Counted from the first letter of the stretch, positions 1-9,171 are shown. The stretch: 64,000 nucleotides of DNA from Halanaerobium hydrogeniformans (GCF_000166415.1 NC_014654.1:1364001-1428000), one strand, 5' to 3'. Notes: generated by a model from the sequence alone, not told the origin. Numbers and translations: made by a program.

Positions 1-1
1 A

Positions 2-895
2 GGCCATAGATTTAAAGACGTAAAAGAGATGTATAGAAAAGTTAACTTTATGTTAGGAGATATACCAAAAGTAACTCCATCTTCTAAGGTTGTTGGAGAT
101 TTAGCTATTTTTATGGTTAAAAATGATTTAACTCCTGACAATATTCTCGAGAAAGCTAAAAATATGGCTTTCCCAGATTCAGTACACGCTTATTTTAAAG
201 GTATGTTAGGCCAGCCTCCTGGAGGATTTCCAGAAGATTTACAAAAACTGGTTTTAAAAGGTGAAGAGCCAATTACAGTTAGACCTGGTACTCTTTTGGA
301 GCCTTTTGATTATGAAGAAGCTAATAAACTTTTAAAAGAAAAATATAATAAAGATGCTACTCAAAAAGAACTTATAAGCTATTCTCTATATCCAAAGGTT
401 TATCAAGATTATTTAGATTATGTTGATCAATATGGAGATTTAAGCCATATGGGTAGTGATATATATTTCCATGCCCTTGCTGAAGGAGAAACTAGTGAAA
501 TAAAACTTGAAGAAGGAAAAACTCTTGTAGTTAAGCTACTTGAAATTGGCAAGGTTAATGATAAAGGTTATAGAAGACTTGACTTTGAGGTAAATGGTTT
601 CAGAAGAGAGATAGAAATCTTAGATGAGGCTACTAATGTTGTAGTAGATGGTTCTGCTCAACAATTTGCTAATCCTGATAATGAGCTTGAAATAGGAGCC
701 AGTTTACCGGGTAATATAGTTGATATCCTGGTAGAAGAGGGAGAAGAAGTTAAGAAAAATCAGAGCCTTGTTATCATGGAAGCCATGAAAATGGAAACAA
801 ATATTACAGCACCTGTTGATGGAGTAGTAAGTTCTATTCATGTTAGCAAAGGACAGCAGCTCGATTCTGGAGAATTAATAATGGAACTTGAGTAA
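2..895 (+). CDS. pycA: Pyruvate carboxylase, C-terminal part (5' end outside window)
   Basis: This is the 3' end of a gene whose frame is open from base 2. It encodes the end of the carboxyltransferase region, the PYC/OADA conserved region and a C-terminal biotinyl domain with the biotinylation motif EAMKMET. The segment KVTPSSKVVGD and the following FPDSV and GQPPGGFPE blocks are characteristic of full-length Firmicute pyruvate carboxylase, which makes oxaloacetate from pyruvate, bicarbonate and ATP in the cytoplasm. The alternative, an oxaloacetate decarboxylase alpha subunit, is less likely because the residues follow the PycA pattern. The gene ends about 25 bases before a strong terminator, so it is the last gene of its transcript. 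Confidence 0.9.
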   Translation, partial: GHRFKDVKEMYRKVNFMLGDIPKVTPSSKVVGDLAIFMVKNDLTPDNILEKAKNMAFPDSVHAYFKGMLGQPPGGFPEDLQKLVLKGEEPITVRPGTLLEPFDYEEANKLLKEKYNKDATQKELISYSLYPKVYQDYLDYVDQYGDLSHMGSDIYFHALAEGETSEIKLEEGKTLVVKLLEIGKVNDKGYRRLDFEVNGFRREIEILDEATNVVVDGSAQQFANPDNELEIGASLPGNIVDILVEEGEEVKKNQSLVIMEAMKMETNITAPVDGVVSSIHVSKGQQLDSGELIMELE

Positions 896-921
896 AATAC
901 AACTTAGATTGATTTATAATA

Positions 922-950
922 CCCTGCTCTTGATCTGGAGCAGGGTTTTT
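922..950 (+). terminator. Rho-independent terminator of pycA
   Basis: An 8-bp GC-rich stem (CCCTGCTC with GAGCAGGG, loop of 8) is followed by five T residues. Confidence 0.9.
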
Positions 951-976
951 AATATTACTCAACATCTAATGCTTTA

Positions 977-1006
977 AATTTTAAATATTGATCAATATTT
1001 AAAATT
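977..1006. promoter_or_regulatory. Perfect 30-bp AT-rich palindrome upstream of a small membrane protein gene
   Basis: The 30 bases are identical to their reverse complement and centred on TGATCA. The site lies between the pycA terminator and the gene at 1115, roughly where a promoter would be (a TATATA-like -10 lies near 1035). It could be an operator for an unknown regulator or simply a hairpin. No protein binding can be shown from sequence. Confidence 0.4.
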
Positions 1007-1114
1007 AGAATGTAATTTTTCCATAAATATGATACTATATAAGTAGATACTAAAGATTCACCTTGTGTTTAAAATATTTATATTATAATTTGTCAAACAG
1101 AAGGGGGAATAACT

Positions 1115-1465
1115 ATGTATCATAAAAAAACTTCTTTAGGAATGGATGAGAATATTGAATCTATACTTTGTTATGCTGGAATCTGGGTTACAGGATTATT
1201 TTTTCTCTTTTTTGAAAAAGAAAATAATCATGTTAGATTTCATGCCATGCAGTCTTTATTAACTTTTTTCTCTTTATTTATTGTTTCTTCTCTTATTCTT
1301 ATACTTCCTGGTATAGGATTAATAATAGCTTCTTTGATAACTTTTTTTGGAACTATACTCTGGATATTTTTGATGTATAAAGCTTATATCGGAGAAGTTT
1401 ATAAGCTGCCTTTTATTGGTGATGTAGCAGAAGAAATGGTTTTTGGAGATAGTTTTGATGATTAA
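1115..1465 (+). CDS. DUF4870/Tic20-like small membrane protein
   Basis: This 116-residue protein has a short cytoplasmic start, then three hydrophobic segments (about residues 20-35, 48-68 and 70-92). The phrase EKENNHVRFHAMQSLL between the first two is the hallmark of the DUF4870 (Tic20-like) family of small integral membrane proteins, whose function is unknown. The ATG is preceded by AGAAGGGGG at good spacing. The gene stands alone between two terminators. Confidence 0.75.
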   Translation: MYHKKTSLGMDENIESILCYAGIWVTGLFFLFFEKENNHVRFHAMQSLLTFFSLFIVSSLILILPGIGLIIASLITFFGTILWIFLMYKAYIGEVYKLPFIGDVAEEMVFGDSFDD

Positions 1466-1489
1466 AAAAATAATATTTAAAATTATTTG

Positions 1490-1514
1490 CCTGTAGAAGT
1501 AAATGTCTACAGGC
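1490..1514 (+). terminator. Terminator-like hairpin
   Basis: A 9-bp stem (GCCTGTAGA with TCTACAGGC) follows the small membrane gene. The T tract after it is broken (TTAATTTG), so termination may be partial. Confidence 0.65.
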
Positions 1515-1600
1515 TTAATTTGTTAATGAATTGATTAGAAAAGGGTTTAGAAGATTTATCTAGAAATTTATAGTTAGAATAACTTTTGGGGGAGAAAGAT

Positions 1601-2059
1601 ATGGGAAAAAAATTTTACTACTTTTTGGCACGATTTACTATTGTCCATTTAATTACATATGTTTTTATCGGTGTATTGTTTATGAATATACAAAATTATC
1701 CCAATATTTTTATTGGTGTTGAGCAATTTGAAAGCCTTCGAGTAAGCAATTCCTTAATTATTAGAACTGCACCCTTATGGCAGGTCTTAAGAGGATTGTT
1801 TTTGGCAACAATTTTATATCCTTTTTATGAAATCATTATTAAAAGCAAATATGCTATATTAAAATTATTTTTTTTGATTTTAGGTTTATCTCTTATTGGA
1901 GGTCTTTTCCCGGCACCTGGTACTATAGAAGGCTTTATTTATAGAAGTTTAACTCTAACAGAGCATTTAAATTCACTTGCAAAAGCAGCAGTTCAAATAT
2001 ATGTTTTCAGCTGGTTTTTTATTAAATGGGAAAATAGAACCAATAGGGATTATAGTTAA
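1601..2059 (+). CDS. Hypothetical membrane protein
   Basis: I do not recognise this 152-residue protein. It shows four hydrophobic stretches, suggesting a four-pass membrane protein, with a PAPGTIEG turn near residue 110. The start is the ATG at 1601, with GGGGGAG seven bases upstream. An in-frame TTG at 1586 would overlap that ribosome site and is unlikely to be used. The gene is 28 bases ahead of the yhaO-like gene, so the two may be cotranscribed. Confidence 0.6.
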   Translation: MGKKFYYFLARFTIVHLITYVFIGVLFMNIQNYPNIFIGVEQFESLRVSNSLIIRTAPLWQVLRGLFLATILYPFYEIIIKSKYAILKLFFLILGLSLIGGLFPAPGTIEGFIYRSLTLTEHLNSLAKAAVQIYVFSWFFIKWENRTNRDYS

Positions 2060-2087
2060 ATAAACAAAGTTTGTTTGGGGGTAAATA

Positions 2088-3404
2088 ATGACTAAAAAAT
2101 TTAAATTTATTCATACTGCAGACATTCATTTAGGAAGACCTTTAAGTTATGGTGGAAATCCAGATGAAGAATTATTAGATATCTTTAGTCAGGCAGAACA
2201 AAAATCACTGCAGAGACTGGTGGATAAAGCAATTACTGAAAAAGTAGATTTTATAGTTATTTCAGGAGATTTATATGATAGAGAAGCTAGATCGGTCAGT
2301 TCAAGCCGCTTTTTTCTTAAACTCTGTCAAAAGCTAAATAACGAAGGTATTTATATTTACATTATTTCTGGAAATCATGATCCTGCAGGAAGAAAAAAAG
2401 AACCATTTGAACTACCAGAAAATGTACATTTCTTTTCAAGTGAAGAGGTTGAAATTAAAGAATTTAAAAAAAATAATCAAGTTATAGCTAGAATTTTAGG
2501 TCAATCATACAGACAGAAATTCGAGTCTAGAAGCATGTATAATTTTTACACTCCTCAAGACAAATCTGTATTTAATTTAGCGCTTCTTCATACCGCATTA
2601 AAGGCAGATAGCAGAAGATATGTACCTGTTACAAAAAGTGATTTATTGTCAAAAGAAGAAATACATTATTGGGCCTTGGGACATATTCATCAATATCAAG
2701 AAATAAATAAAAACAACCCTGTTTTAGCTTATTCAGGGACTATACAGGGGAGAGATATTAATGAGAAAGGTAACAAAGGTTGTTTGCTGATTGAAGTTGA
2801 TCAGGATATGAGAATTACTAAAAACTTTATAAAACTTTCACCGATTGTATTTAAAAATATTAAAATTGAGCTAAGCAACAAAGAGGAATTGCAAAATATT
2901 TCTCATTTAAAAAAACATATTTTCAATAGAGCTGAAAAATTGTTGAATGAATTGATCAACAGCAACGAAAATGAGATCGTAGAAGGTTATATAGTACGCT
3001 GGCTCATTAAAGGTAGGACAGAAGTTAATCAATATATTAAAAACAACAGAAGTGAAGTAGAAACCAGTCTTTTAAGTGAACTCAGATCAATTTTTGCAAA
3101 ACAAAGACCCTTTTTGTGGTCACATTCAATTGTGTTAAGAACCGCTGATAAACTTCCTGAGCTCGATAATCTCAAAGGAAGAAATCAGCTTTTTAAAGAA
3201 CTTGAAAATTTAATGGCAGATCTTTTAAAAAAACCAGAACTAGAAGAAAGCTTATTAGATGAGTGGGGAGCAATTTGGCAGGGTGATTCTGAAGCTGAAG
3301 ATCGAGAAAATGATAGATTTTTTGCCAGTAAAGAGTTAAAAAAAGAGATTTTAGCAGAAGCTGAAAAAATTATAATATCTGAATTGATTGAAGGTGGAGA
3401 TTAA
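2088..3404 (+). CDS. yhaO: YhaO-like DNA repair exonuclease (Mre11/SbcD family)
   Basis: The N-terminus has the calcineurin-type phosphoesterase motifs of Mre11/SbcD nucleases: HTADIHLG, SGDLYDR, SGNHDP, then LLHTAL and LGHIHQ. These residues bind the two metal ions. At 438 residues, with a long divergent C-terminal half, it fits the Firmicute YhaO branch better than SbcD. It is followed two bases later by a Rad50-like partner, so the two should form an end-processing nuclease/ATPase complex. The start ATG has GGGGGT upstream. Confidence 0.85.
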   Translation: MTKKFKFIHTADIHLGRPLSYGGNPDEELLDIFSQAEQKSLQRLVDKAITEKVDFIVISGDLYDREARSVSSSRFFLKLCQKLNNEGIYIYIISGNHDPAGRKKEPFELPENVHFFSSEEVEIKEFKKNNQVIARILGQSYRQKFESRSMYNFYTPQDKSVFNLALLHTALKADSRRYVPVTKSDLLSKEEIHYWALGHIHQYQEINKNNPVLAYSGTIQGRDINEKGNKGCLLIEVDQDMRITKNFIKLSPIVFKNIKIELSNKEELQNISHLKKHIFNRAEKLLNELINSNENEIVEGYIVRWLIKGRTEVNQYIKNNRSEVETSLLSELRSIFAKQRPFLWSHSIVLRTADKLPELDNLKGRNQLFKELENLMADLLKKPELEESLLDEWGAIWQGDSEAEDRENDRFFASKELKKEILAEAEKIIISELIEGGD

Positions 3405-3406
3405 TA

Positions 3407-6304
3407 TTGAAACTTAAAAGTATTTATATACGGGATTTTGGTATTTTTAATAATCAGTATTTAGAAGGTCTTGGTGATGGTCTGGTTGTAATAGGTGGTC
3501 ATAATCGTTCCGGGAAAAGCAGTTTTTTAAATATAATTAAAAATCTTCCCTATGGCTTACCTCAAGATGGTTCTATACCTCCTGCTCGTGAACAGTATTA
3601 TATAGAAACAGTGTTAAAAACCGATGATCAAAACTATAATTTAATTTTAGATGGTTTTGCTAAAGCAAAAGCACAGCCAATAAATAACAGTAATCCTGAT
3701 GAAGATTTAGATGCTGTGCAATTATTTAATGATCTTGATAGGTTAACATACCAGCAATTATTTACTATAAGTTTAGATGAATTACAGCATGTTTCTAAAA
3801 TCAGCAAAAATAATAAAAAGCAAAAAAAGGTTTTTTCTCTACTGCTTGGAGCTGGTCTTTCTGAATTAATAAAAGTACCGGAAATAGCAGATAATTATTT
3901 TAATGATGCTGTAAAAATTGGTGGAAAACTGGGGAGTACAAATGTAAGTCAATTTAAAAGTTATTATAATCAGATTAAAGAAGCAGAAAAAGATAAAGAT
4001 AAAGCTCTAAAACAGTTAGACGATTTTATAGCAAAAAGAAAAGAACTGGCTGAAAAAGAAGAAAATCTAGAGTTGCTTGAAAAAAATAACAAAAAATTAA
4101 CAAGAAAAGAATTTTTATTTGATCTTTTAAAAAATAATTATCAAAACTATCAAGAGATTGAAGAACTTGAATTTAAGTTGAATCAGTTTTCTGTTAAAGA
4201 TTTAGATTCAGAAAAATTCAGTCGGGAAAATTATGAAAAAGCAATCTCTTTTAAAAAAAGCTATCAAGTTTTAAAAGAAGATTATCAAAGTAAAAAAGAC
4301 AATTTAATATCTTTGTCTCTTGAAGAACACAGAGAAAAAATCCTGGCAATTATTATAGAAAATTCTGGACAAATAAATACATATAAGTCTAAAAAAGAGG
4401 TGTACATAGAAAAAATACGTAGTTATTTAGAAGCTAAAAATGAATTGCATGAAAAAAGAAATATACTAGAAAACGAGCTTAAAGAGATTAATTCTGAGTG
4501 GGATGAACCACTTCAGGAGATAAAAAATATAAAAATTGATGAACTTAAACAAAGGGATTTAAGTAGAACAATAGAAACTTTTAGAAATATAAAACAACAA
4601 TTAGAAAGCTTAAAAAAAGAAAAAGAGGATCTAAAAGAAAAACATAACGCTCATCTGGAAGAATTAAAGCAATATGATGATCTCAATCCAGAATCTACTC
4701 TTAAAAGAACTTATCTTTTTGGCTTAATAGCCTTTATTCTTGCAATTTTTACAGCTTTTTATAATCTGAGTGCAGCCTTAATCACTTTGCTTTCTGCTTT
4801 GTTTTTAAATCATATTTACTTTTCTACTCAATATAAACCCCTTTTAGAGAAAGAAAAAGCAAAAGAAGAGTTGGAAATTGTAATCAAAAAAAATGAGAAA
4901 AAACTTAATAGCTTGAATTTGAAACTTAAAGAACTTGAGCAGGATTTAAAAAATCACGAAGAAAAATTAACTAACTATCGACTTGAACTGGGAATAGAAG
5001 ATAGTCAAGCAGTTAGTATAATAAGTGATTATTATAGAATGATTAAGGATAAGAAAAGCAGGTTGAATTTATTAAATAAAGACCAAGAGAAGTTGGAAGT
5101 AAAGAGAAAGGAATTAGAAGCTGTATTAAAAGAAATAATAAAAATAATAAATAATATTTATCAATATACTGAAAGTGAACTACTTAAAGTAAATGAAGCT
5201 AATTTAGTTACTAAATATCAAGAAATTTTTGTTGAGTTTAAAAATATTGTGAAGAATTTAGAAGTTGTTAATAGCTTTAAAGAAGTTGAAGAAAAATATC
5301 TCGGTCTTGAATCTGATATAAAGAGTTTTTTTAAAGCAAATCAAATAAATTTTGAAGCTGATCTATTATCTGCTTTAAATAAATATCTTAACAAAGCAGA
5401 AGAATTTTCGGAATTCAAAAATTTAGAAGAAAAATATTTAAATAAAAAAGACCAGCTGAGTTCTAGTTTTAACTCTTCAGATAGAATTCGCAGTTATCTT
5501 GTCAATTATTTTGCTGAACCTGAAGGTATTGATAATGAAATAGGAGCTTTAACATCATTTAAAAAACTTTATCGGGGTTTTTCCTCACTTCAGGCTGTGG
5601 AAAAAGCATATAAAGAAACTTCAACTGAACTTAGTGAAAACAAAAAGCAGCACAAAATATTACTGGAAGAAATTAATACATTAAAAAATGAAATTGATAG
5701 ATTAGCATCTTCACAGGATGTTCAAAAAGCACATCAAAAAATTAATGATGCCAGAAGTGATTTGAGAAATCTTGCAGAAAGATATGCAGTTAATAAGAGT
5801 GTTTATTTTATTTTAAACAAGTTGAGGGAGAGATTTATCAATAGAGCAGAAGATGAGCTCTTAAAGCCTGCAGCTGATATTTTGGCAGAAATAACCTCAG
5901 ATGAATATAATTCTATTGAGACTTCTGGAGATCTTGAAGATACAGAATTCAAAACTATTTTAGCAGATGGTAGAACTTTTAATAGAGTTGATTATTTAAG
6001 TAGAGGAACAATGGAACAGCTCTTTTTAGCAGTTCGTTTGAGCAGAATAAACGAAATCAAACCTCATTTACCGGTTGTTTTAGATGATTCTTTGGTTAAT
6101 TTTGATCACAGTCATTTACTTAATACTGTTAAGGTTATTTCTAGACTTGCTCAGACTCATCAAGTTTTTGTTTTAAGCTGTCATCCACATTTAATAAAGT
6201 GCCTGAAAAACATTTCTCAATCTGCTCAGTACTGGAGATTAGAAAAGGGGAGTTTTGAACTGACTGATGCTGAATCTCTCCAGGAACATCTTTTAATTGA
6301 GTGA
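3407..6304 (+). CDS. yhaN: YhaN-like SMC/Rad50-type ATPase
   Basis: A 965-residue coiled-coil ATPase. The Walker A motif GGHNRSGKSS is near residue 30. Long heptad-rich coils fill the middle. The ABC signature-like LSRGTMEQL and Walker B PVVLDDSLVNFD are near the C-terminus, with the switch histidine in LSCHPH. A strongly hydrophobic segment of about 35 residues, near residues 435-475, interrupts the coil, as in other YhaN proteins, and suggests membrane attachment. It starts with TTG behind AAGGTGGAG, two bases after yhaO, so expression is probably coupled. Confidence 0.85.
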   Translation: MKLKSIYIRDFGIFNNQYLEGLGDGLVVIGGHNRSGKSSFLNIIKNLPYGLPQDGSIPPAREQYYIETVLKTDDQNYNLILDGFAKAKAQPINNSNPDEDLDAVQLFNDLDRLTYQQLFTISLDELQHVSKISKNNKKQKKVFSLLLGAGLSELIKVPEIADNYFNDAVKIGGKLGSTNVSQFKSYYNQIKEAEKDKDKALKQLDDFIAKRKELAEKEENLELLEKNNKKLTRKEFLFDLLKNNYQNYQEIEELEFKLNQFSVKDLDSEKFSRENYEKAISFKKSYQVLKEDYQSKKDNLISLSLEEHREKILAIIIENSGQINTYKSKKEVYIEKIRSYLEAKNELHEKRNILENELKEINSEWDEPLQEIKNIKIDELKQRDLSRTIETFRNIKQQLESLKKEKEDLKEKHNAHLEELKQYDDLNPESTLKRTYLFGLIAFILAIFTAFYNLSAALITLLSALFLNHIYFSTQYKPLLEKEKAKEELEIVIKKNEKKLNSLNLKLKELEQDLKNHEEKLTNYRLELGIEDSQAVSIISDYYRMIKDKKSRLNLLNKDQEKLEVKRKELEAVLKEIIKIINNIYQYTESELLKVNEANLVTKYQEIFVEFKNIVKNLEVVNSFKEVEEKYLGLESDIKSFFKANQINFEADLLSALNKYLNKAEEFSEFKNLEEKYLNKKDQLSSSFNSSDRIRSYLVNYFAEPEGIDNEIGALTSFKKLYRGFSSLQAVEKAYKETSTELSENKKQHKILLEEINTLKNEIDRLASSQDVQKAHQKINDARSDLRNLAERYAVNKSVYFILNKLRERFINRAEDELLKPAADILAEITSDEYNSIETSGDLEDTEFKTILADGRTFNRVDYLSRGTMEQLFLAVRLSRINEIKPHLPVVLDDSLVNFDHSHLLNTVKVISRLAQTHQVFVLSCHPHLIKCLKNISQSAQYWRLEKGSFELTDAESLQEHLLIE

Positions 6305-6316
6305 TAAAGACAACTA

Positions 6317-6341
6317 AGGCGGCTACTTTTTATGGCCGCCT
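6317..6341. terminator. Hairpin between convergent yhaN and uvrX-like genes
   Basis: A 7-bp GC stem (AGGCGGC with GCCGCCT) sits at the 3' ends of both convergent genes. T tracts are poor on either strand, so this is a weak bidirectional terminator candidate. Confidence 0.5.
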
Positions 6342-7579
6342 ATTGTATTATCTATTTTAGCTTTTATACTTCCTTTTTGAATATTCCTGGCATAAAATAA
6401 AGCATCATGTCCAAATTGTTTTTCCAGCTTATCTCTAATTTCATTAATTTTTATTTGCCTATCATCATTTCCGAAAAGATTTAACTGCCTATAATTATTA
6501 TTCGAAAAATTACCCAGGGTTAAAGTTATTTTTCTTACTTTTTCTCCCTGATAATTTTTTTGCAAAAGAACTAGAGCAGCTCTAAAAATATCTTGACTGA
6601 AATTAGTAGCTCGTTTATGTGTCAGCTGTCTGCTAAAGCCTTTCTTAACTTCTTGATAGGAAAAAGAAAGGCTTAATTTAATAGTTTTAGCTCTTAAGTT
6701 GTTATGTCTGGCTCTTTTGGCTACTTCTTCAGCTAAATTAAAAATAACAGTTTTAATTTCTTCAAGGTCATTATAATCTCTAAGTAGAGTAATTCCTCTG
6801 CCAATATTATGTCTGTGATCTTGATAGTGACCTTCTAACTTAGAATAATCAATCCCCCAGGCATGATAATATAATTGATTACCTATTATTCCAAATTTTT
6901 TTTCTAAATAACTGAGAGGTAATTTGGCTAGCTCTCCAAGTTTAAAAACTCCAATTGCGTTTAGCTTTTTTTCAGTTTTTGAACCAATTCCCCAGCATTG
7001 AGATAATTTAATAGGCCAGAGTTTATCTTTTACATCAGAATAGTCCCATTTACACAAACCAGTTTTTTTACCTTCAATATCCATAGCAACCTTGGCTAAA
7101 AACATATTTGGAGCAACTGCCATACTGCAGAGAAGAGAATAATCATCCCAGATTTTTTGTTTGATTTTTTTAGCTGTAGTCAAACTATCTCCAAACTTTT
7201 TTTCAGTACCATTTAAATTAAGCCAGGCTTCATCAATAGAATAGATATGGATAGCTTCTAAGGGAAGAAATGAATTATAAATTTCAGTTATCTTCATTGA
7301 GATATCTAAATATAACTGCATATTAGCTTCTGCAATTATTATTTCATCTTTTTTAGGAATTTCAAAAAGCCTACTGCCTGTATGAATGCCATATTTTTTT
7401 TTAAGAGCTGTAGAAGCAGCTAATATTACAGAGCCTTTTCTTTTTTTGTCTCCAACAACAGCCAAATGATTTTCTAAAGGATTTAAACCTCTTTTTACTA
7501 ATTCTATACTTGCATAAAAAGCCTTCATGTCAACACACAAAATATTGTTTTTTGGAGCATCACTGTAATCAATCTTCAT
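6323..7579 (-). CDS. uvrX: UvrX/YqjW-like Y-family DNA polymerase
   Basis: A 418-residue error-prone polymerase of the DinB/UmuC superfamily. Visible motifs are CVDMKAFYASIE (first metal-binding Asp), the steric-gate region, YSIDEAWL (second acidic pair) and a helix-hairpin-helix region with GIGSKTEKKLNAIGV. The KAFYAS form and ASTALKKKYGI are typical of the UvrX/YqjW branch rather than DinB. The start is taken as the ATG at 7579, because GGGAGGG lies just upstream. An in-frame start at 7627 would lie inside the promoter. Two LexA-like boxes at the promoter mark it as SOS-induced. Confidence 0.87.
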   Translation of the reverse strand: MKIDYSDAPKNNILCVDMKAFYASIELVKRGLNPLENHLAVVGDKKRKGSVILAASTALKKKYGIHTGSRLFEIPKKDEIIIAEANMQLYLDISMKITEIYNSFLPLEAIHIYSIDEAWLNLNGTEKKFGDSLTTAKKIKQKIWDDYSLLCSMAVAPNMFLAKVAMDIEGKKTGLCKWDYSDVKDKLWPIKLSQCWGIGSKTEKKLNAIGVFKLGELAKLPLSYLEKKFGIIGNQLYYHAWGIDYSKLEGHYQDHRHNIGRGITLLRDYNDLEEIKTVIFNLAEEVAKRARHNNLRAKTIKLSLSFSYQEVKKGFSRQLTHKRATNFSQDIFRAALVLLQKNYQGEKVRKITLTLGNFSNNNYRQLNLFGNDDRQIKINEIRDKLEKQFGHDALFYARNIQKGSIKAKIDNTIGGHKK

Positions 7580-7598
7580 CTTAACCCTCCCACTAATG

Positions 7599-7657
7599 CG
7601 AACATCTGTTTTATATAATTTTAACAAAAAACTGATATTTATGCAAACATTAGTTTG
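7599..7657 (-). promoter_or_regulatory. SOS promoter with two LexA-like boxes upstream of uvrX-like gene
   Basis: On the minus strand TTGCAT (7641-7646) and TAAAAT (7618-7623) are separated by 17 bases. One box with the GAAC-N4-GTTT pattern lies at 7599-7612, just downstream of the -10. A second, with the perfect arms CAAAC and GTTTG, lies at 7644-7657 over the -35. Both match the Gram-positive LexA box layout (GAAC-N4-GTTC) and resemble boxes at this window's own lexA. Confidence 0.8.
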
Positions 7658-7734
7658 TTAAAATCAGCTTTTAAATTTGGCCAATAGTTGTTATAATTAA
7701 GTTAAGAACAAATATACAAAGGAGGTAATTTTTA

Positions 7735-7887
7735 TTGAATAGATTAATTCTTTATGCTTTTATCGGTGCAGTTTCAGCAACTGTTATAAATTATTTTAAT
7801 TTGAATCTTGTCACAGGAGCTATTGCAGCAATATTAATAGGTAGTACAGCAGGTATTTTAATGCATTTTTTCTTAAATAAGCATTAA
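7735..7887 (+). CDS. Small hydrophobic protein, 50 residues, TTG start
   Basis: A TTG codon follows an excellent AAAGGAGGT site and opens a 50-codon frame. The product is almost entirely hydrophobic, with two predicted membrane spans (about residues 3-20 and 25-46) joined by NYFNLNLVTG. The glycine/alanine-rich second span (GAIAAILIGSTAGI) resembles small membrane proteins of unknown function. The gene stands alone between the uvrX-like promoter and the PRPP synthetase-like gene. I do not recognise the family. Confidence 0.65.
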   Translation: MNRLILYAFIGAVSATVINYFNLNLVTGAIAAILIGSTAGILMHFFLNKH

Positions 7888-8019
7888 AAGTTAATTAGTA
7901 AAAATTATACTTGCAATCCTTAATAATAATGATATACAATATTAATGATATATACAGCAATTAGTTATAGTCTAATTTTAAAAATATAATAATTTATTTA
8001 AATGAGGTGGATTAAGAAA

Positions 8020-9171
8020 GTGGAAGAAGACAATTTTAAAAAAATACCATTTGGACAGTTGGGAATTATTGTGCATGAAAGCTGCAAAGAACTTGGAAAA
8101 AAAATTGATAAATATCTTGTTCAAAAAAGGAAAGACATGTTAGCTGAATGTTCTGAAGAATATCAGGTAGAAAAGTTGCAGGAATCTTATATTATTGAGA
8201 GTGAAATTATAAGATTTTCTAATGGTGAAGGAAAGGGACATTTAAAAGAAACCATTCGCGGCAAAGATATTTTTGTAATAGCTGATGTTGGCAATTATAG
8301 TGTAACCTATAATATGTTTGGCCAGGAGAATAGGATGAGTCCTGATGATCATTTTCAGGATATAAAAAGACTTATCTCAGCTATAGCAGGTAAAGCAAGA
8401 AGAATTCATGTTATTATGCCTCTTTTATATGAAAGTCGTCAGGATAAAAGAAATAGCAGGGAATCACTTGATTGTGCAATGGCTCTGCAAGAATTAGAAA
8501 ATCTTGGTGTAGAAAACATTTTTACCTTTGATGCTCATGAACCAAGAGTGCAAAATGCAATTCCTCAAACTGGTTTTGAAAGTCTACATTCGACTTATCA
8601 AATTATTAAAGCTCTCAAAAGAGTGGAAGAGGACCTTAATCTTGATCTTGATAAAGACAAATTAATGGTCATTTCTCCAGATACTGGAGCCATGAATCGG
8701 GCAATTTATTATGCAGGAGTTTTAGGTTCAGATGTAGGTCTATTTTATAAGCGTAGAGATTACAAAAAAATTGTTAATGGCCAAAACCCGATCGTTCAAC
8801 ATGAATATATGGGAGCCGAAGTTGCTGGGAAAGATGTTTTAATAGTTGATGATATGATTGCATCTGGAGGATCTGTTTTTGATATTTCAAAAGAATTGAA
8901 AAAGAAAAATGCAAGAAATATTTTTGTAGCAGTTTCTTTTACTTTCTTTACAAATGGAATAGAAAAAATGGATGAGTACTATAAAAAGGGCTATATTCAA
9001 AAATTGTTTTCAACTAATTTAACCTATATACCGCAGAAATTTAAAGATTCAGACTGGTTTGAAGAAGTAGATATGTCAAAATTAATTGCCCATTTGATTG
9101 ATACTGTTAACTATGATGAATCTGTGAGTCCACTGCTTGACGCTACAGACAAAATTAAAGGGATTTTATAA
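8020..9171 (+). CDS. Long-form ribose-phosphate pyrophosphokinase homologue
   Basis: The protein has the PRPP-binding loop VLIVDDMIASGGS near residue 280, a KRRDYKK catalytic flexible-loop motif, and the N-terminal FSNGEGKG and RGKDIFVIAD blocks of PRPP synthetases, which make PRPP from ribose 5-phosphate and ATP. At 383 residues it is about 65 longer than the standard Prs. The extra length lies at the N-terminus and around an insertion near residues 105-120. The GTG at 8020 is chosen because AGGTGG sits nine bases upstream. An ATG at 8002 would overlap that site. It may be a paralogue beside a normal prs elsewhere. Confidence 0.82.
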   Translation: MEEDNFKKIPFGQLGIIVHESCKELGKKIDKYLVQKRKDMLAECSEEYQVEKLQESYIIESEIIRFSNGEGKGHLKETIRGKDIFVIADVGNYSVTYNMFGQENRMSPDDHFQDIKRLISAIAGKARRIHVIMPLLYESRQDKRNSRESLDCAMALQELENLGVENIFTFDAHEPRVQNAIPQTGFESLHSTYQIIKALKRVEEDLNLDLDKDKLMVISPDTGAMNRAIYYAGVLGSDVGLFYKRRDYKKIVNGQNPIVQHEYMGAEVAGKDVLIVDDMIASGGSVFDISKELKKKNARNIFVAVSFTFFTNGIEKMDEYYKKGYIQKLFSTNLTYIPQKFKDSDWFEEVDMSKLIAHLIDTVNYDESVSPLLDATDKIKGIL

